Below, piece after piece: positions 25,490-34,569 of a stretch of DNA of 64,000 bases. The notes under the pieces were generated by a model. It saw only the letters and a list, made by a program, of their open reading frames with translations, searched no databases and was not told the origin of the DNA. A program made the translations under genes and the position numbers. The stretch lies in NCBI RefSeq assembly GCF_014596085.1, contig NZ_JACCJY010000001.1:248001-312000 (forward strand), in the 5' to 3' direction. The stretch is from Azospirillum tabaci. Its GTDB lineage: Bacteria; Pseudomonadota; Alphaproteobacteria; Azospirillales; Azospirillaceae. Positions within the stretch are counted from its first letter, which is position 1. The number at the start of each line of letters is the position of its first letter.

Positions 25490-27355
25490 TCAGCGCCAGC
25501 CGCTGCGGCCCCGGCGGTCGTCTTCGTCGAACAGCTCGGCCAGCTTGTTCATCATGGTGCCGCCCAACTGCTCGGCGTCCACGATGGTGACGGCGCGGCG
25601 GTAATAGCGGGTCACGTCGTGGCCGATGCCGATGGCCACCAGCTCCACCGGCGAGCGGGTCTCGATGTACTCGATCACCTGCCGCAGGTGCCGCTCCAGA
25701 TAGTTGCCGGCGTTGACCGACAGGGTCGAATCGTCCACCGGCGCGCCGTCGGAGATCACCATCAGGATGCGCCGCTGCTCGGGCCGCCCGATCAGGCGGT
25801 TGTGCGCCCACATCAGCGCCTCGCCGTCGATGTTCTCCTTCAGGATGCCTTCGCGCAGCATCAGGCCGAGATTCTTGCGGGCGCGGCGCCAGGGCTGGTC
25901 GGCGTCCTTGTAGATGATGTGGCGCAGGTCGTTCAGGCGGCCCGGGTTGGCGGGCTTGCCGGAGGAGATCCAATGCTCGCGCGCCTGCCCGCCCTTCCAG
26001 GCGCGGGTGGTGAAGCCCAGCACCTCGACCTTCACCGCGCAGCGCTCCAGCGTGCGGGCCAGGATGTCGGCGCTCATCGCGGCGATGGAGATCGGACGCC
26101 CGCGCATCGAGCCGGAGTTGTCGATCAGCAGCGACACCACCGTGTCGCGGAAGTCCATCTCCTTCTCCTTCTTGAAGGAGAGGGGAAGGACCGGGTTCAC
26201 GACGATGCGGGCCAGTCGGGCGGCGTCGAGGATGCCGTCGTCCAGGTCGAACTCCCAGGACCGCTGCTGCTTCGCCAGGAGACGGCGCTGCAGGCGGTTG
26301 GCCAGCTTGGAGATCACTCCCTGGAGATGGACGAGCTGCTGGTCCAGCATGTGGCGCAGCCGGGCCAGCTCCTCCGGGTCGCACAGTTCGGCGGCGTCGA
26401 CCACCTCGTCGAAGCGGGTGGTGAAGGGCTTGTAGGCGTTGGGGTCGGGCTCGTTGCGGCGGCTGGCCTCCGGGCGCCACGGCTGGCCGGGGCCGGCGGG
26501 CTCCTCCGCCCCTTCGCCCTGGCCCATCTCGGTGTCGCCCTCCTCGCCGGTGCCCTCCTCGGCCTGCTCGCCCTGGTCGGACTCCTGCGTCTCCTGCGAG
26601 GACATCGACTCGGCCTGGCTCTGGGTGTCGTCCTCGCCCTGGGTCTGGCCCTTGTTCGGCTCGTTCTCGTTCTCGCCGGAGTCGCGCTCGTCCTCCTCCG
26701 GCTCCTGCGGCTCGTCGGGGTCGTTGCCGACCTCCATGTCCAGCTCGGTCAGCAGCTTGCGCACGGCGCGGGCGTAGGCGTCCTGATCGGCCATGTGGCC
26801 GGCGAGCCCGTGCAGGTCCTTGCCCAGCCGCTCCTCGATCCAGCCGCGCCACAGGCTGACCGCGTGCTCGGCGGCGGGGGGCGGGGCGGCGCCGGTCATC
26901 GCCTCGCGGGCGATCAGGCGCAGCACCTCGGGCAGGGGAACCTGCTCGCGCTCCTCCAGCCGCTCGAAGCCCTGCTTGTGGTAGCGCTCGTCCAGCGCCG
27001 CCTCCAGGTTGGCGGCGACGCCGGGCATGTGGCTGGCGCCCAGGGCCTCGCAACGGGCCTGCTCCAGCGCGTCGTAGGCGGCGCGGGCGCTGTCGCCCAG
27101 CGGCATGCGCTGGAGATGGATGGCGTTGTCGTGGAAGCGCAGCCGCAGCGACACGGCATCCGCGGCGCCGCGCAGCGTGGCGACGTCGTGCGGGTTCAGG
27201 TCGCGCGCCGGGGTGGGGATGCGCACGCGCAGACCGGCGACGCCGGGCGGCTCGGTGGAGAAGCCCACCTGGACGTCGGCCCGGCGGGAGAGGGCCCGCA
27301 CCGCGGCGGCGGTGGAGCGCTTGAAGGCCTCGACGGGATTTTCACGGTCGGTCAT
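25490..27355 (-). CDS. cobT: Cobaltochelatase subunit CobT
   Basis: A 621-residue subunit of the ATP-dependent aerobic cobaltochelatase CobNST, which inserts cobalt into hydrogenobyrinate a,c-diamide for vitamin B12. The N-terminal region is helical. Residues ~225-295 are extremely acidic and Gln-rich ([16 protein letters not shown]). The C-terminal half is a VWA domain with a MIDAS site D412-x-S-x-S in [13 protein letters not shown], and it ends with the conserved [20 protein letters not shown]. Its AAA+ partner CobS is just upstream but separated by a toxin-antitoxin pair. The start lies 9 bases after the toxin stop. Confidence 0.96.
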   Translation of the reverse strand: MTDRENPVEAFKRSTAAAVRALSRRADVQVGFSTEPPGVAGLRVRIPTPARDLNPHDVATLRGAADAVSLRLRFHDNAIHLQRMPLGDSARAAYDALEQARCEALGASHMPGVAANLEAALDERYHKQGFERLEEREQVPLPEVLRLIAREAMTGAAPPPAAEHAVSLWRGWIEERLGKDLHGLAGHMADQDAYARAVRKLLTELDMEVGNDPDEPQEPEEDERDSGENENEPNKGQTQGEDDTQSQAESMSSQETQESDQGEQAEEGTGEEGDTEMGQGEGAEEPAGPGQPWRPEASRRNEPDPNAYKPFTTRFDEVVDAAELCDPEELARLRHMLDQQLVHLQGVISKLANRLQRRLLAKQQRSWEFDLDDGILDAARLARIVVNPVLPLSFKKEKEMDFRDTVVSLLIDNSGSMRGRPISIAAMSADILARTLERCAVKVEVLGFTTRAWKGGQAREHWISSGKPANPGRLNDLRHIIYKDADQPWRRARKNLGLMLREGILKENIDGEALMWAHNRLIGRPEQRRILMVISDGAPVDDSTLSVNAGNYLERHLRQVIEYIETRSPVELVAIGIGHDVTRYYRRAVTIVDAEQLGGTMMNKLAELFDEDDRRGRSGWR

Positions 27356-27364
27356 GGCGGGCTG

Positions 27365-27760
27365 TCAGCTCAAAATCTGGAATTCCGGCAGCCTGGCTGC
27401 CTTGCGGTCGAACGTCAGCGTGGCGGCGCAGCCGGCGTCCCGGTTGCGGAGGCCGAGCAGGGCGTCGGAAAAGTCGAAGCCTTGCCGGTGCAGGGCCAGG
27501 GCAACCCGCGCGGCGTCTTCGCTTTCCACCCGGATGTCCGCGTTGTCGAGGATGAGGTCCAGGATGCGCGCGATGGTCTCACGGTCCCGGCGCATGACGC
27601 CCTCCAGAACCCGGACGAACTCGCACAGGACGATGTCGCCGACGAAGCAAACCTCGCCGTTGGCAACCAGGGCACGAACGGCGGTCCGCGCCTTGGCGGC
27701 TTGGTCCGGATCGTCCTCCACCACCAGCCGAAGCAGGACGTTGGTGTCCAATCCGATCAC
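27365..27760 (-). CDS. vapC: PIN-domain toxin (VapC-like)
   Basis: A 131-residue PIN-domain RNase. Likely acidic metal ligands are D5 (MIGLDTNVLLRL), E47 (VLCEFVRVL), D99 (DFSDALLGLRN) and D118 (TLTFDRKAARL), the usual four. VapC toxins cut specific RNAs such as initiator tRNA or rRNA. Its start overlaps the antitoxin stop as ATGA, typical of VapBC pairs. The pair sits inside the cobS-cobT operon in the same direction. Confidence 0.92.
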   Translation of the reverse strand: MIGLDTNVLLRLVVEDDPDQAAKARTAVRALVANGEVCFVGDIVLCEFVRVLEGVMRRDRETIARILDLILDNADIRVESEDAARVALALHRQGFDFSDALLGLRNRDAGCAATLTFDRKAARLPEFQILS

Positions 27761-28023
27761 GACGTCCGGTCCTGTGGTCCGGCATGCCGTTCCGCCATGC
27801 GCCGGCGGATCGCGTCGTCCATTTCTTCCTGGGACAGGACGCGCGTGAACGTGCCCCCGCTGCCGATGAGATCGTCCAGACTGTGGGGGCGGGGCCTGAC
27901 CACGACGCTGCGGTCGTCGCGCAGGATCAGCTCGACGCGGTCGCCGGGCTTCACGCCCAGCCGCTCGCGCAGATCCTGCGGCAACGCCAGTTCCCCGTTC
28001 GGTCCGACCTCGATGTAACCCAT
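27757..28023 (-). CDS. vapB: AbrB/MazE-type antitoxin (VapB)
   Basis: An 88-residue protein. The N-terminal SpoVT/AbrB beta fold is MGYIEVGPNGELALPQDLRE and GVKPGDRVELIL, which binds DNA as a dimer. The C-terminal part (LDDLIGSGGTFTR and EEMDDAIRRRMAERH) is the expected toxin-neutralising helix. It begins 28 bases after the cobS stop and overlaps vapC by 4 bases. The pair should repress its own promoter, but here it also lies in the cob transcript. Confidence 0.9.
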   Translation of the reverse strand: MGYIEVGPNGELALPQDLRERLGVKPGDRVELILRDDRSVVVRPRPHSLDDLIGSGGTFTRVLSQEEMDDAIRRRMAERHAGPQDRTS

Positions 28024-28051
28024 TGCCGGCCTTTCCCTCGGCTCGCCCCCG

Positions 28052-29056
28052 TCACACCAGATTCGCCTGCACCCCGGTCTCCGGCAGCTCGGTGCCGAAG
28101 CAGCGCTGGTAGTATTCGGCGACGGTCGGCCGCTCCACCTCGTCGCACTTGTTCAGGAAGGTGATCCGGAACGCGAAGGCGATGTCGTTGAAGATGTTGG
28201 CGTTCTGCGCCCAGGTGATGACCGTGCGCGGGCTCATCACGGTGGAGATGTCGCCGTTGATGAAGCCGGCGCGGGTCAGGTCGGCCAGGCGCACCATCGA
28301 CGCCACGGTCTTGCGGCCGGCCTCGCTGTCGTATTCCGGCACCTTGGAAGCGACGATCTTCACTTCGGCGTCCACCGGCAGGTAGTTCAGCGTCGCCACG
28401 ATGTTCCAGCGGTCCATCTGGCCCTGGTTGATCTGCTGCGTGCCGTGGTAAAGGCCGGTGGTGTCACCCAGCCCGACGGTGTTCGCCGTGGCGAACAGGC
28501 GGAAGGCCGGGTGCGGGCGGATGACGCGGTTCTGGTCGAGCAGGGTCAGCTTGCCTTCCACCTCCAGCACGCGCTGGATCACGAACATCACGTCGGGGCG
28601 GCCCGCGTCATACTCGTCGAAGACCAGCGCGCAGGCGTGCTGCAGCGCCCAGGGCAGGATGCCTTCGCGGTATTCCGTCACCTGAACGCCGTCGCGCAGG
28701 ACGATGGCGTCCTTGCCCATCAGGTCGATGCGGCTGATGTGGCTGTCCAGGTTGATGCGGATGCAGGGCCAGTTCAGGCGCGCGGCCACCTGTTCGATGT
28801 GGGTGGACTTGCCGGTCCCGTGATAGCCCTGGACCATGACGCGACGGTTGTAGGCGAAGCCCGCCAGGATCGCGAGCGTCGTGTCGCGGTCGAAGCGGTA
28901 GGCTTCGTCGATGTCCGGCACATGCTCCGTGCGCTGGCTGAAGGCCGGCACCTGCATGTCGCTGTCGATGCCGAACACTTGACGCACCGACAGGGTGATG
29001 TCGGGAACGTGATCGAACAGGGCCGAGCTGGCCTGGGTGGCTCCTTGAGAAGGCAT
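28052..29056 (-). CDS. cobS: Cobaltochelatase subunit CobS (AAA+)
   Basis: A 334-residue AAA+ ATPase that works with CobT and CobN in cobalt insertion. Walker A is GYHGTGKST at 77-85. The first helix has [17 protein letters not shown]. Walker B is [13 protein letters not shown], and the sensor/pore region is [20 protein letters not shown]. The C-terminus ends with [17 protein letters not shown]. Length and start fit known CobS. It is followed by vapBC and then cobT; a DnaJ-domain gene precedes it. Confidence 0.96.
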   Translation of the reverse strand: MPSQGATQASSALFDHVPDITLSVRQVFGIDSDMQVPAFSQRTEHVPDIDEAYRFDRDTTLAILAGFAYNRRVMVQGYHGTGKSTHIEQVAARLNWPCIRINLDSHISRIDLMGKDAIVLRDGVQVTEYREGILPWALQHACALVFDEYDAGRPDVMFVIQRVLEVEGKLTLLDQNRVIRPHPAFRLFATANTVGLGDTTGLYHGTQQINQGQMDRWNIVATLNYLPVDAEVKIVASKVPEYDSEAGRKTVASMVRLADLTRAGFINGDISTVMSPRTVITWAQNANIFNDIAFAFRITFLNKCDEVERPTVAEYYQRCFGTELPETGVQANLV

Positions 29057-29129
29057 GGGAGGTTCTTATCGTTCCAACGTGTCTGTTGTCGGGGCCGCCC
29101 GGCCAATCTGGTCCGGCCAACCGTCGGGG

Positions 29130-29714
29130 TTACGCACCATAGCAGGCTTTCAGCGTGTTGTAGGCCTGATTGATCTCCTTCAACTTTTCTTCGGCCGCCT
29201 TGTCCCCGCCGTTGGCGTCGGGATGGTGGATTTTCACCAGCTCGCGGTAACGCGCCTTGATGCGTGGGAAATCCACCGGCGGGGCGAGGTCGAGGACGAC
29301 CAGCGCCTCCTCCTCCGCGCTGCGGGCGGCCTGCCGGCGCTGCTTGCTCTCCTCGGACTGGTCCTTGCCGGCCTCGCGCCCGAACTCGAAGCTGAAACCG
29401 TGCATCGCGCGGTCGCGCAGGAACTTCTCCTGCACCCCCCAGAAGCCGAGCGGCCAGCTCGGCCGCTGCCACGTGGTGTCGCGGCGGACCTCGGCCTCGA
29501 TCTGCTCGGGCTTCATGCCGGCGTAATAGTCCCAGGCGCGGTTGTATTCGCGCACATGGTCCAGGCAGAACCAGTAGTAGTCGTTGAGCTGCCGGCGGCT
29601 CTTCGGCGCCCGGTACTCACCCTCGCCGGCACAGCCCGGATGATCGCAGGCGCGCACGGCGGTGCGCGGCTGGTCGTAGCGGCTGAAGTCGTAGCGGGTG
29701 CGTGGCTTGCTCAT
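29130..29714 (-). CDS. DnaJ-domain protein with N-terminal Cys cluster
   Basis: 194 residues. The J domain is at the C-terminus, with HPD at 164-166 ([17 protein letters not shown]), so it can stimulate an Hsp70. Residues 23-53 contain C23, H25, C28, C50 and H53 ([12 protein letters not shown] and YWFCLDHV), which may form a zinc-binding knuckle. The middle carries conserved Trp/Tyr-rich sequence. The gene is commonly found beside cobS and bolA in Alphaproteobacteria, and the reason is not established. The ATG at 29714 was chosen over 29801, whose extension is atypical. Confidence 0.85.
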   Translation of the reverse strand: MSKPRTRYDFSRYDQPRTAVRACDHPGCAGEGEYRAPKSRRQLNDYYWFCLDHVREYNRAWDYYAGMKPEQIEAEVRRDTTWQRPSWPLGFWGVQEKFLRDRAMHGFSFEFGREAGKDQSEESKQRRQAARSAEEEALVVLDLAPPVDFPRIKARYRELVKIHHPDANGGDKAAEEKLKEINQAYNTLKACYGA

Positions 29715-29879
29715 GTGCGAAGTATGGGAAGAGGCACCCATTCTGGCAAGCGCACGCAAGGGGGCGGTGCCGGACTGCGGAAAATGGCCGGTGTGCGGCA
29801 TTGGCGTCTTGACGGGAGCGGGGCCGCGCCGTCACCTCAATCCAGGATCAGACCCAGCCCAAACCAGTGAGGCCCCCCA

Positions 29880-30152
29880 ATGGAATACGCCACCCGCATG
29901 CGCCGGAAGCTGACCGACGCGCTGGCCCCCGAGCGGCTCGACATCCAGGATGACTCCGGCCGGCACGCCGGCCATGGCGGTGCCCACCCGGAAGGCGAGA
30001 CGCATTTCCACATCACCATCGTCTCCGCCGCCTTCGCCGGCAAGTCGCGGGTGGAGCGCCAGCGGCTGGTCTATGGTCTGCTGGCTCAAGAAATGGCGGA
30101 GCGCGTTCATGCCCTCGGCCTGACCACGCTGACGCCCGAGGAGGCTCGCTGA
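29880..30152 (+). CDS. bolA: BolA family protein
   Basis: A 90-residue BolA/YrbA-type protein: RMRRKLTDALAPERLDIQDDS, then HFHITIVSAAFAGKSRVERQRLVY and the C-terminal helix HALGLTTLTPEEA. BolA proteins bind monothiol glutaredoxins and a [2Fe-2S] cluster and are linked to iron homeostasis and stress. It is divergent from the DnaJ/cob operon, and this pairing is conserved in the class. Confidence 0.93.
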   Translation: MEYATRMRRKLTDALAPERLDIQDDSGRHAGHGGAHPEGETHFHITIVSAAFAGKSRVERQRLVYGLLAQEMAERVHALGLTTLTPEEAR

Positions 30153-30227
30153 CAGCAACGCCGACTAGAACGCCCGGCCGCCGCCCGTGCAGCAAGGGAA
30201 AAGCGCCACCTGCAAATGCATACATAC

Positions 30228-30327
30228 GCATGCAACTACTAGAGGTTCTTTTCCATCTTCAAACATAATTGGAGCGCTGCCGTGGTTGCAATTCTCGCTG
30301 TATTTAGTAGAGTGCAGCGCATGCAAC
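30228..30327. promoter_or_regulatory. AT-rich leader with repeated GCATGCAAC boxes
   Basis: GCATGCAAC occurs at 30228-30236 and 30319-30327, with an inverted partial copy GTTGCA at 30285-30290. The whole stretch 30190-30335 is unusually AT-rich for this genome and precedes the ribbon-helix-helix gene. A TTGCAA...TAGAGT pair inside it could be a promoter. The layout suggests binding sites for that regulator itself. Confidence 0.55.
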
Positions 30328-30394
30328 CAATCAATGCGCCGTGGGCGATGCACTTTTCGCGCGTCGTCCGGCGGGTTCGTGGAAAGGGCGGCGT

Positions 30395-30886
30395 ATGGCG
30401 AAGCGCGGGCCGAAGAAGCGGTTAACAGTGAATCCCAACGCGTGTGTGGAACCGCTGAAGAGCATGAACATCATGATTGCCGGGCGCCGCACGAGCATGC
30501 GTCTGGAGCCGACCATGTGGGACGCTCTGGAGGACATCGCCCGCCGCGAGGGACTGACGGTCAACGGCCTCTGCACCCTGATCAAGGACCGGCTGGACGA
30601 GCAGATCCGGCGGCGCGGCCCGGGCGCGGACAATGCGGAGGTCACCCTGACCTCGGCGGTCCGTGTCTTCATCGCGGCCTATTTCCGCCGGGCCTGCACC
30701 GAGGACGGCCATGTCCAGGCCGGGCATGGCGGTGGCGATCCCTTCGTCGGCACGCCCTTCGACCTGCCGCCGCTGGACGAACTGGACCAGCCGGAGAGTG
30801 GAGCGGTCACCACGGCCTCCGCCTTGCCACCGACGGCAAAGCCGGCCACACCCAGCGAGGGTCTGCGGTCCGCGCTGGAAGCGTGA
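30395..30886 (+). CDS. Ribbon-helix-helix DNA-binding protein
   Basis: A 163-residue protein. The stretch RRTSMRLEPTMWDALEDIA followed by REGLTVNGLCTLIKDRLDE is an RHH_4 (MetJ/Arc-like) motif: a beta strand, then two helices. The N-terminus is basic (MAKRGPKKRL), and the C-terminal third is a Pro/Asp-rich, probably unstructured tail. The second domain region, VTLTSAVRVFIAAYFRRACTED, resembles family members that bind other proteins. It probably represses its own promoter, as the repeated boxes upstream suggest. The start is ATG 30395, with AAGGG before it. A bidirectional hairpin follows. Confidence 0.8.
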   Translation: MAKRGPKKRLTVNPNACVEPLKSMNIMIAGRRTSMRLEPTMWDALEDIARREGLTVNGLCTLIKDRLDEQIRRRGPGADNAEVTLTSAVRVFIAAYFRRACTEDGHVQAGHGGGDPFVGTPFDLPPLDELDQPESGAVTTASALPPTAKPATPSEGLRSALEA

Positions 30887-30915
30887 TGGCCTGACCGTTC
30901 CGATTCGGGAAGAGA

Positions 30916-30945
30916 AAAGGGCGCGTCCGCGGGGGCGCGCCCTTT
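30916..30945. terminator. Bidirectional terminator, RHH gene / DUF2889 gene
   Basis: Perfect 10-base arms aaagggcgcg (30916-30925) and cgcgcccttt (30936-30945) with a 10-base loop; A/T on both sides. The genes converge here. Confidence 0.75.
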
Positions 30946-31031
30946 GTGTTGCGTCAGGGGGTGCCGTGTTCGAAGCGGGTGGAGCCCGCTCGCTTCTGCT
31001 TGCGTCCCCGCCCAAATCGAGTGCTCCCCCC

Positions 31032-31646
31032 TCAGTCCGCGGCGTCGCGCGGGCGGTCGCCGGTGTAGTGGTCGGGCCAGTTCTTCCGCACGACCTCGCC
31101 GTTGCTGTCGAAGATGTGGCAGGTGTTCAGCAGCACCGGACGCTTGGTGCGCAGCATGTCCTCCTTGCTGCCCGCCTCGCCGCCGCCGGCCGCCCTGGCC
31201 TTCTCGGCCTGCTCGCGCGCCAGGATGGGGTAAATGGTCTGGAAGGCGGTGGTGGCGATCGGCCCCAGAAGCTCCACCAGATGCGTGCAGCCCTGGATGC
31301 CGCCCAGCCGCTCCTTCACCGCGCGGGTCCAGCCCGGCCCGATCTTCAGCCCGACCAGCCGCTGGAAATTGGGGGTGACGGAGCCGCAGGTGCGGTAGGG
31401 GCTCTTCTCCGTCACCGCCTCGACCGCTTGGACGGTCAGGTCGTTGTCCACCGTCAGGCGAAGCCACATGCCGTGCACCGGGTCGCCAGGCAGGATCTGG
31501 CCGCGCTGTTCGGTGTGGAAGGCGTAGCTCTTCACATCGGTCAGATGGCCTTCGACGTCCCACAGCCCATCGGTCCGCCGATAGCCCCGGCAGGTGACTT
31601 CCCGGGTGTGGATCGGTTCGCGCGCGGCGGGTTCGGACAGTGGCAT
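31032..31646 (-). CDS. DUF2889 family protein
   Basis: 204 residues. DUF2889 features: HTREVTCRGYRRTDGLWDVEG, LPGDPVHGMWLRLTVD, GCTHLVELLGPIATTAFQT (conserved Cys-Thr-His), and a C-terminal NTCHIFDSNGEVVRKNWPDH. There is no signal peptide or membrane segment. Cellular role unknown; family members often lie near aromatic-acid or amide-hydrolysis genes, but no such context is visible here. The ATG at 31646 has AGAGAG upstream; a longer in-frame start exists at 31748. Confidence 0.8.
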   Translation of the reverse strand: MPLSEPAAREPIHTREVTCRGYRRTDGLWDVEGHLTDVKSYAFHTEQRGQILPGDPVHGMWLRLTVDNDLTVQAVEAVTEKSPYRTCGSVTPNFQRLVGLKIGPGWTRAVKERLGGIQGCTHLVELLGPIATTAFQTIYPILAREQAEKARAAGGGEAGSKEDMLRTKRPVLLNTCHIFDSNGEVVRKNWPDHYTGDRPRDAAD

Positions 31647-31770
31647 GGGACTCTCTGACGTTCGGCCTAGTTCGGACGGCCGGTTTGTTGGGGTGTACCC
31701 GGGAATATCGGTGGGGCCAGCGTTCAGGTCAAGCCGGCTTCGCCGCATTGCAGCATTACGTCCCCTGTGG

Positions 31771-32256
31771 TTACGGGGGAACGCTGGCGGAGTAGTTCGA
31801 CCCGAAGATGAAGGCCTCGCGGTCGCGGATCTCGTCTTCCAGATGGGCGCGGACCACGGCGAACAGATCGCGGATGGAGACGATGCCCATCACCATGCCG
31901 TCCGATTCGCCGTTCGCGGTGACGGGAAGGTGGCGATAGTGGTGGCGCTCCATCAGGTCCAGCGCCTCATAGGCGTGGGCGTCCGGTCCCAGCGTGTCGG
32001 GAGAAGCGGTCATGACCTCGGCCAGCCGGGTCGCCGCGGGATCGCGGCCCGCGGCGACGACGCGGCTGGCGAGGTCGCGCTCGGTGAAGATGCCCTTCAG
32101 CGACCGGCCCCCTTTCACTTGGGTCTGGGTGACCAGGACGGCGGCAACGCGGCGTTCCGCCATCAGAACGGCGGCGTCCTGGACGCTGGCCTCCGGGGGC
32201 AGGCAGACGAGCTGCTGATCCTTGATGACGTCGGGGATGAGCTTGCGGTTCGGCAT
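31771..32256 (-). CDS. CBS-domain-pair protein
   Basis: A 161-residue protein consisting of two CBS motifs: VCLPPEASVQDAAVLMAE with GIFTERDLASRVV, and LGPDAHAYEALDLMER with GIVSIRDLF. Stand-alone CBS pairs bind adenine nucleotides and modulate a partner. There is no membrane segment. I took the start at 32256, where GGGAG has a 7-base spacing; 32262 is too close to it. It is separated from aroB by a gap of 113 bases. Confidence 0.88.
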   Translation of the reverse strand: MPNRKLIPDVIKDQQLVCLPPEASVQDAAVLMAERRVAAVLVTQTQVKGGRSLKGIFTERDLASRVVAAGRDPAATRLAEVMTASPDTLGPDAHAYEALDLMERHHYRHLPVTANGESDGMVMGIVSIRDLFAVVRAHLEDEIRDREAFIFGSNYSASVPP

Positions 32257-32369
32257 GTCCATTCTCCCTTTTTGGGGCAGCGCTCCATCGCATCTTGGAC
32301 GCGAATCGGAACTGTCGTGAACTCTGACAGTTTGCTGCCACAACGGTCAAGGGATTATGGTGCACCGCA

Positions 32370-33521
32370 TCAGCGCGCGACGGCATCCTCCAGTAGCGCC
32401 CGCACCACCGCCGGATCAACGTCGCGCTGGGTGAAGGCGTCGCCCAGCGCGCGCACCAGCACGAAGGCGATGCGCCCGTCCTTCACCTTCTTGTCCTTGG
32501 CCATGGACAGGATCAGCCCGTCGACGTCCCACTCCACGCCCGGAATGTCGGTGGGACGGACCGGCAGGCCGACGCGGGCCAGATGGGCGCGCGCCTTCTC
32601 GGCGTCCTCCGCCGGGCACAGTCCCAGCCGCACCGACAGGTCGAAGGCGAGAACCATGCCGATCGACACCGCCTCGCCGTGCAGCAGGCGGGACCCGAAG
32701 CCGGTCGCCGCCTCCAGCGCGTGGCCGAAGGTGTGGCCGAGATTCAGCAGGGCGCGGTCCCCGCTCTCCCGTTCGTCCGCGCCGACGATGGCGGCCTTGG
32801 CGCGGCAGCTTTCCGTAACGGCGTGGCGGCGGGCGTCGCTGTCGCCGGCGACCACCCGCTCGCCGTTCTCCTCCAGCCAGGCGAAGAAGCCGGGCAGGCG
32901 GATCAGCCCGTACTTCACCACCTCGGCGTAGCCGGCCAGCACCTCGCGCCGCGGCAGCGTGTCCAGCGTGGCGGTGTCGGCGATGACCAGACGCGGCTGG
33001 TGGAAGGCGCCGATCAGGTTCTTGCCGTGCGGGCTGTTGATGCCCGTCTTGCCGCCGACCGAGCTGTCCACCTGGCTCAACAGCGTGGTCGGCACCTGGA
33101 TGAAGTCGATGCCGCGCAGCGCCGAGGCGGCGGCGAAGCCGGTGATGTCGCCGATCACCCCGCCGCCGAGCGCCAGCAGGACCGCCGACCGCTCGATCCC
33201 GCGCGCCAGGACGGCGTCCATCAGCCGTTCGAAATGGGCGATGTCCTTGGTCTTCTCGCCCGCCGGCAGGACGATGGCCTGGGTCGGCTCGATGCCGGAC
33301 TCGCGCAACGTGCGCTCAAGAGTCGGCAGATGCAGCGGGGCGACGTTCTCGTCGGTGACGACGATGGGGGCCTTGCCCCCGGTGATCGCCGCGATGCGCG
33401 GTCCGGCGCCGTCGAGCACCCGGTCGCCGACCAGGATGTCGTAGCTGCGCGGACCGAGGTCGAGGCGGACGGTGTCGATGGCGGTGGGGGTGTCTGAGGT
33501 GGAGGTGTCTGGGGAGGTCAT
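32370..33521 (-). CDS. aroB: 3-dehydroquinate synthase
   Basis: A 383-residue NAD- and metal-dependent enzyme for shikimate-pathway step two. GGGVIGDITGFAAAS is the glycine-rich NAD site. QVPTTLLSQVDSSVGGKTGIN and HPR-like metal ligands ELGHTFGHALEA and HGEAVSIGM (histidines) are visible. It is 7 bases downstream of aroK, an arrangement widely conserved. C-terminal LLEDAVAR. The aroA gene is in the same window but far away. Confidence 0.96.
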   Translation of the reverse strand: MTSPDTSTSDTPTAIDTVRLDLGPRSYDILVGDRVLDGAGPRIAAITGGKAPIVVTDENVAPLHLPTLERTLRESGIEPTQAIVLPAGEKTKDIAHFERLMDAVLARGIERSAVLLALGGGVIGDITGFAAASALRGIDFIQVPTTLLSQVDSSVGGKTGINSPHGKNLIGAFHQPRLVIADTATLDTLPRREVLAGYAEVVKYGLIRLPGFFAWLEENGERVVAGDSDARRHAVTESCRAKAAIVGADERESGDRALLNLGHTFGHALEAATGFGSRLLHGEAVSIGMVLAFDLSVRLGLCPAEDAEKARAHLARVGLPVRPTDIPGVEWDVDGLILSMAKDKKVKDGRIAFVLVRALGDAFTQRDVDPAVVRALLEDAVAR

Positions 33522-33528
33522 GGCGGGA

Positions 33529-34164
33529 TCAGGGCTTGTCGTGGTGGTGGTGCGCCGGGTGGCGGTGATGATGGTGGTGCGAGTGGGGCAGGGTGATGCC
33601 GAAATGCGCCTCCAGCGCCTCGATCACCTGCTCCACGGTCGCCTCCGGCGGGCGCTCGTCGCTGATCACCGTCAGGTCGGCCTCCGCATAGACGGGGTAG
33701 CGGGCGGTCATCAGCCGGCTCAGGATCTCCTTCGGATCACCGGCGTTCAGCAGCGGCCGGTGGGTGCGCCGCGCCGTGCGGGCCAGCAGCACGTCCAGCT
33801 CGGCGCGCAGCCAGACCGACAGGCCGTGGGCGCGGATGGCCGCGCGGGTCTCCGGGTCCATGAAGGCGCCGCCGCCGGTCGCCAGGATGTGCACCGGCTG
33901 TTCGGTCAGCAGCCGGGTGATGATCCGCCGCTCCACCGAGCGGAACACCGCCTCGCCGTCGCGGGCGAAGATTTCCGCGATGGTGCAGCCCGCCGCCGTC
34001 TCGATCTCCGTGTCGGCGTCGACGAAGGGCAGGTGCAGCCGCGCGGCCAGCCGCCGCCCGATCGCGCTCTTCCCGGCGCCCATCAGGCCGACCAGCACCA
34101 CCGTCCTCGGAAGGGTCTTCGACGGGTTCGGCGGCTGTCCCTGCGATGGAAGGCGGGCGGTCAT
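33529..34164 (-). CDS. aroK: Shikimate kinase with His-rich C-terminal tail
   Basis: A 211-residue kinase. Walker A is [30 protein letters not shown] has the shikimate-binding aspartate, [12 protein letters not shown] the GGG loop, and the LID with R-T-x-R-P-L is [13 protein letters not shown]. The normal fold ends near EALEAHFGI. The extra tail [18 protein letters not shown] has 11 histidines in 18 residues. The tail is probably a metal-binding or storage segment and is not part of the catalytic fold. It is followed by aroB with a 7-base gap. Confidence 0.94.
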   Translation of the reverse strand: MTARLPSQGQPPNPSKTLPRTVVLVGLMGAGKSAIGRRLAARLHLPFVDADTEIETAAGCTIAEIFARDGEAVFRSVERRIITRLLTEQPVHILATGGGAFMDPETRAAIRAHGLSVWLRAELDVLLARTARRTHRPLLNAGDPKEILSRLMTARYPVYAEADLTVISDERPPEATVEQVIEALEAHFGITLPHSHHHHHRHPAHHHHDKP

Positions 34165-34428
34165 GGTGCTGTGGACTTTCCTGATGCGGTTCCGGCCTGG
34201 TGCGGTACCGGTGTGCCAGTGTTCGATTCGGTCGCAGGGGCCTCCGCATGTTGCGCAGCAGCGCCCCCGTGGCTAAAGTGGTACGTCCTGCGTTCATCGG
34301 CCATCGGGCCAGCGGTGCGGACGGTGTGCGATGATTAGCATGAAAGCGCACCCTTGTCCCAAGCCGCACGGACGCAGACCGTGATACAGCGCCGCCGTTC
34401 CTTCCACAGAAACACGACTCCGATCGCC

Positions 34429-34569
34429 ATGAGCCGGGTTATTTCCATTCTTTTCGTCCTGTTCCTCTTCGTCATCGGGGGTGGCATGGCCTTCCTTGCC
34501 TCCTGGGACATGCCGGCGCCGTCCAAGACGGTGGAAAAGGTCATTCCGGATGAGCGGTTCCCCCGCTGA
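34429..34569 (+). CDS. Small membrane protein (46 aa)
   Basis: One N-terminal transmembrane helix (VISILFVLFLFVIGGGMAFL) followed by a short periplasm- or cytosol-exposed tail, PAPSKTVEKVIPDERF. The 3' end overlaps the next gene's ATG (34550) by 20 bases, which implies translational coupling. It precedes a secreted helical protein and xerD. Function unknown. Confidence 0.65.
   Translation: MSRVISILFVLFLFVIGGGMAFLASWDMPAPSKTVEKVIPDERFPR

Noticed and set aside
33529..33590. Poly-His coding stretch considered as a cloning-vector tag
   Set aside because: Two natural-looking His clusters with mixed Arg, Pro and Ala, in the chromosomal aroK-aroB context.
34165..34428. A possible gene between aroK and the 46-residue membrane protein
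   Set aside because: Only short out-of-context frames are seen. A weak TTGCGC-17-TAAAGT pair near 34253-34281 is too poor to call a promoter.
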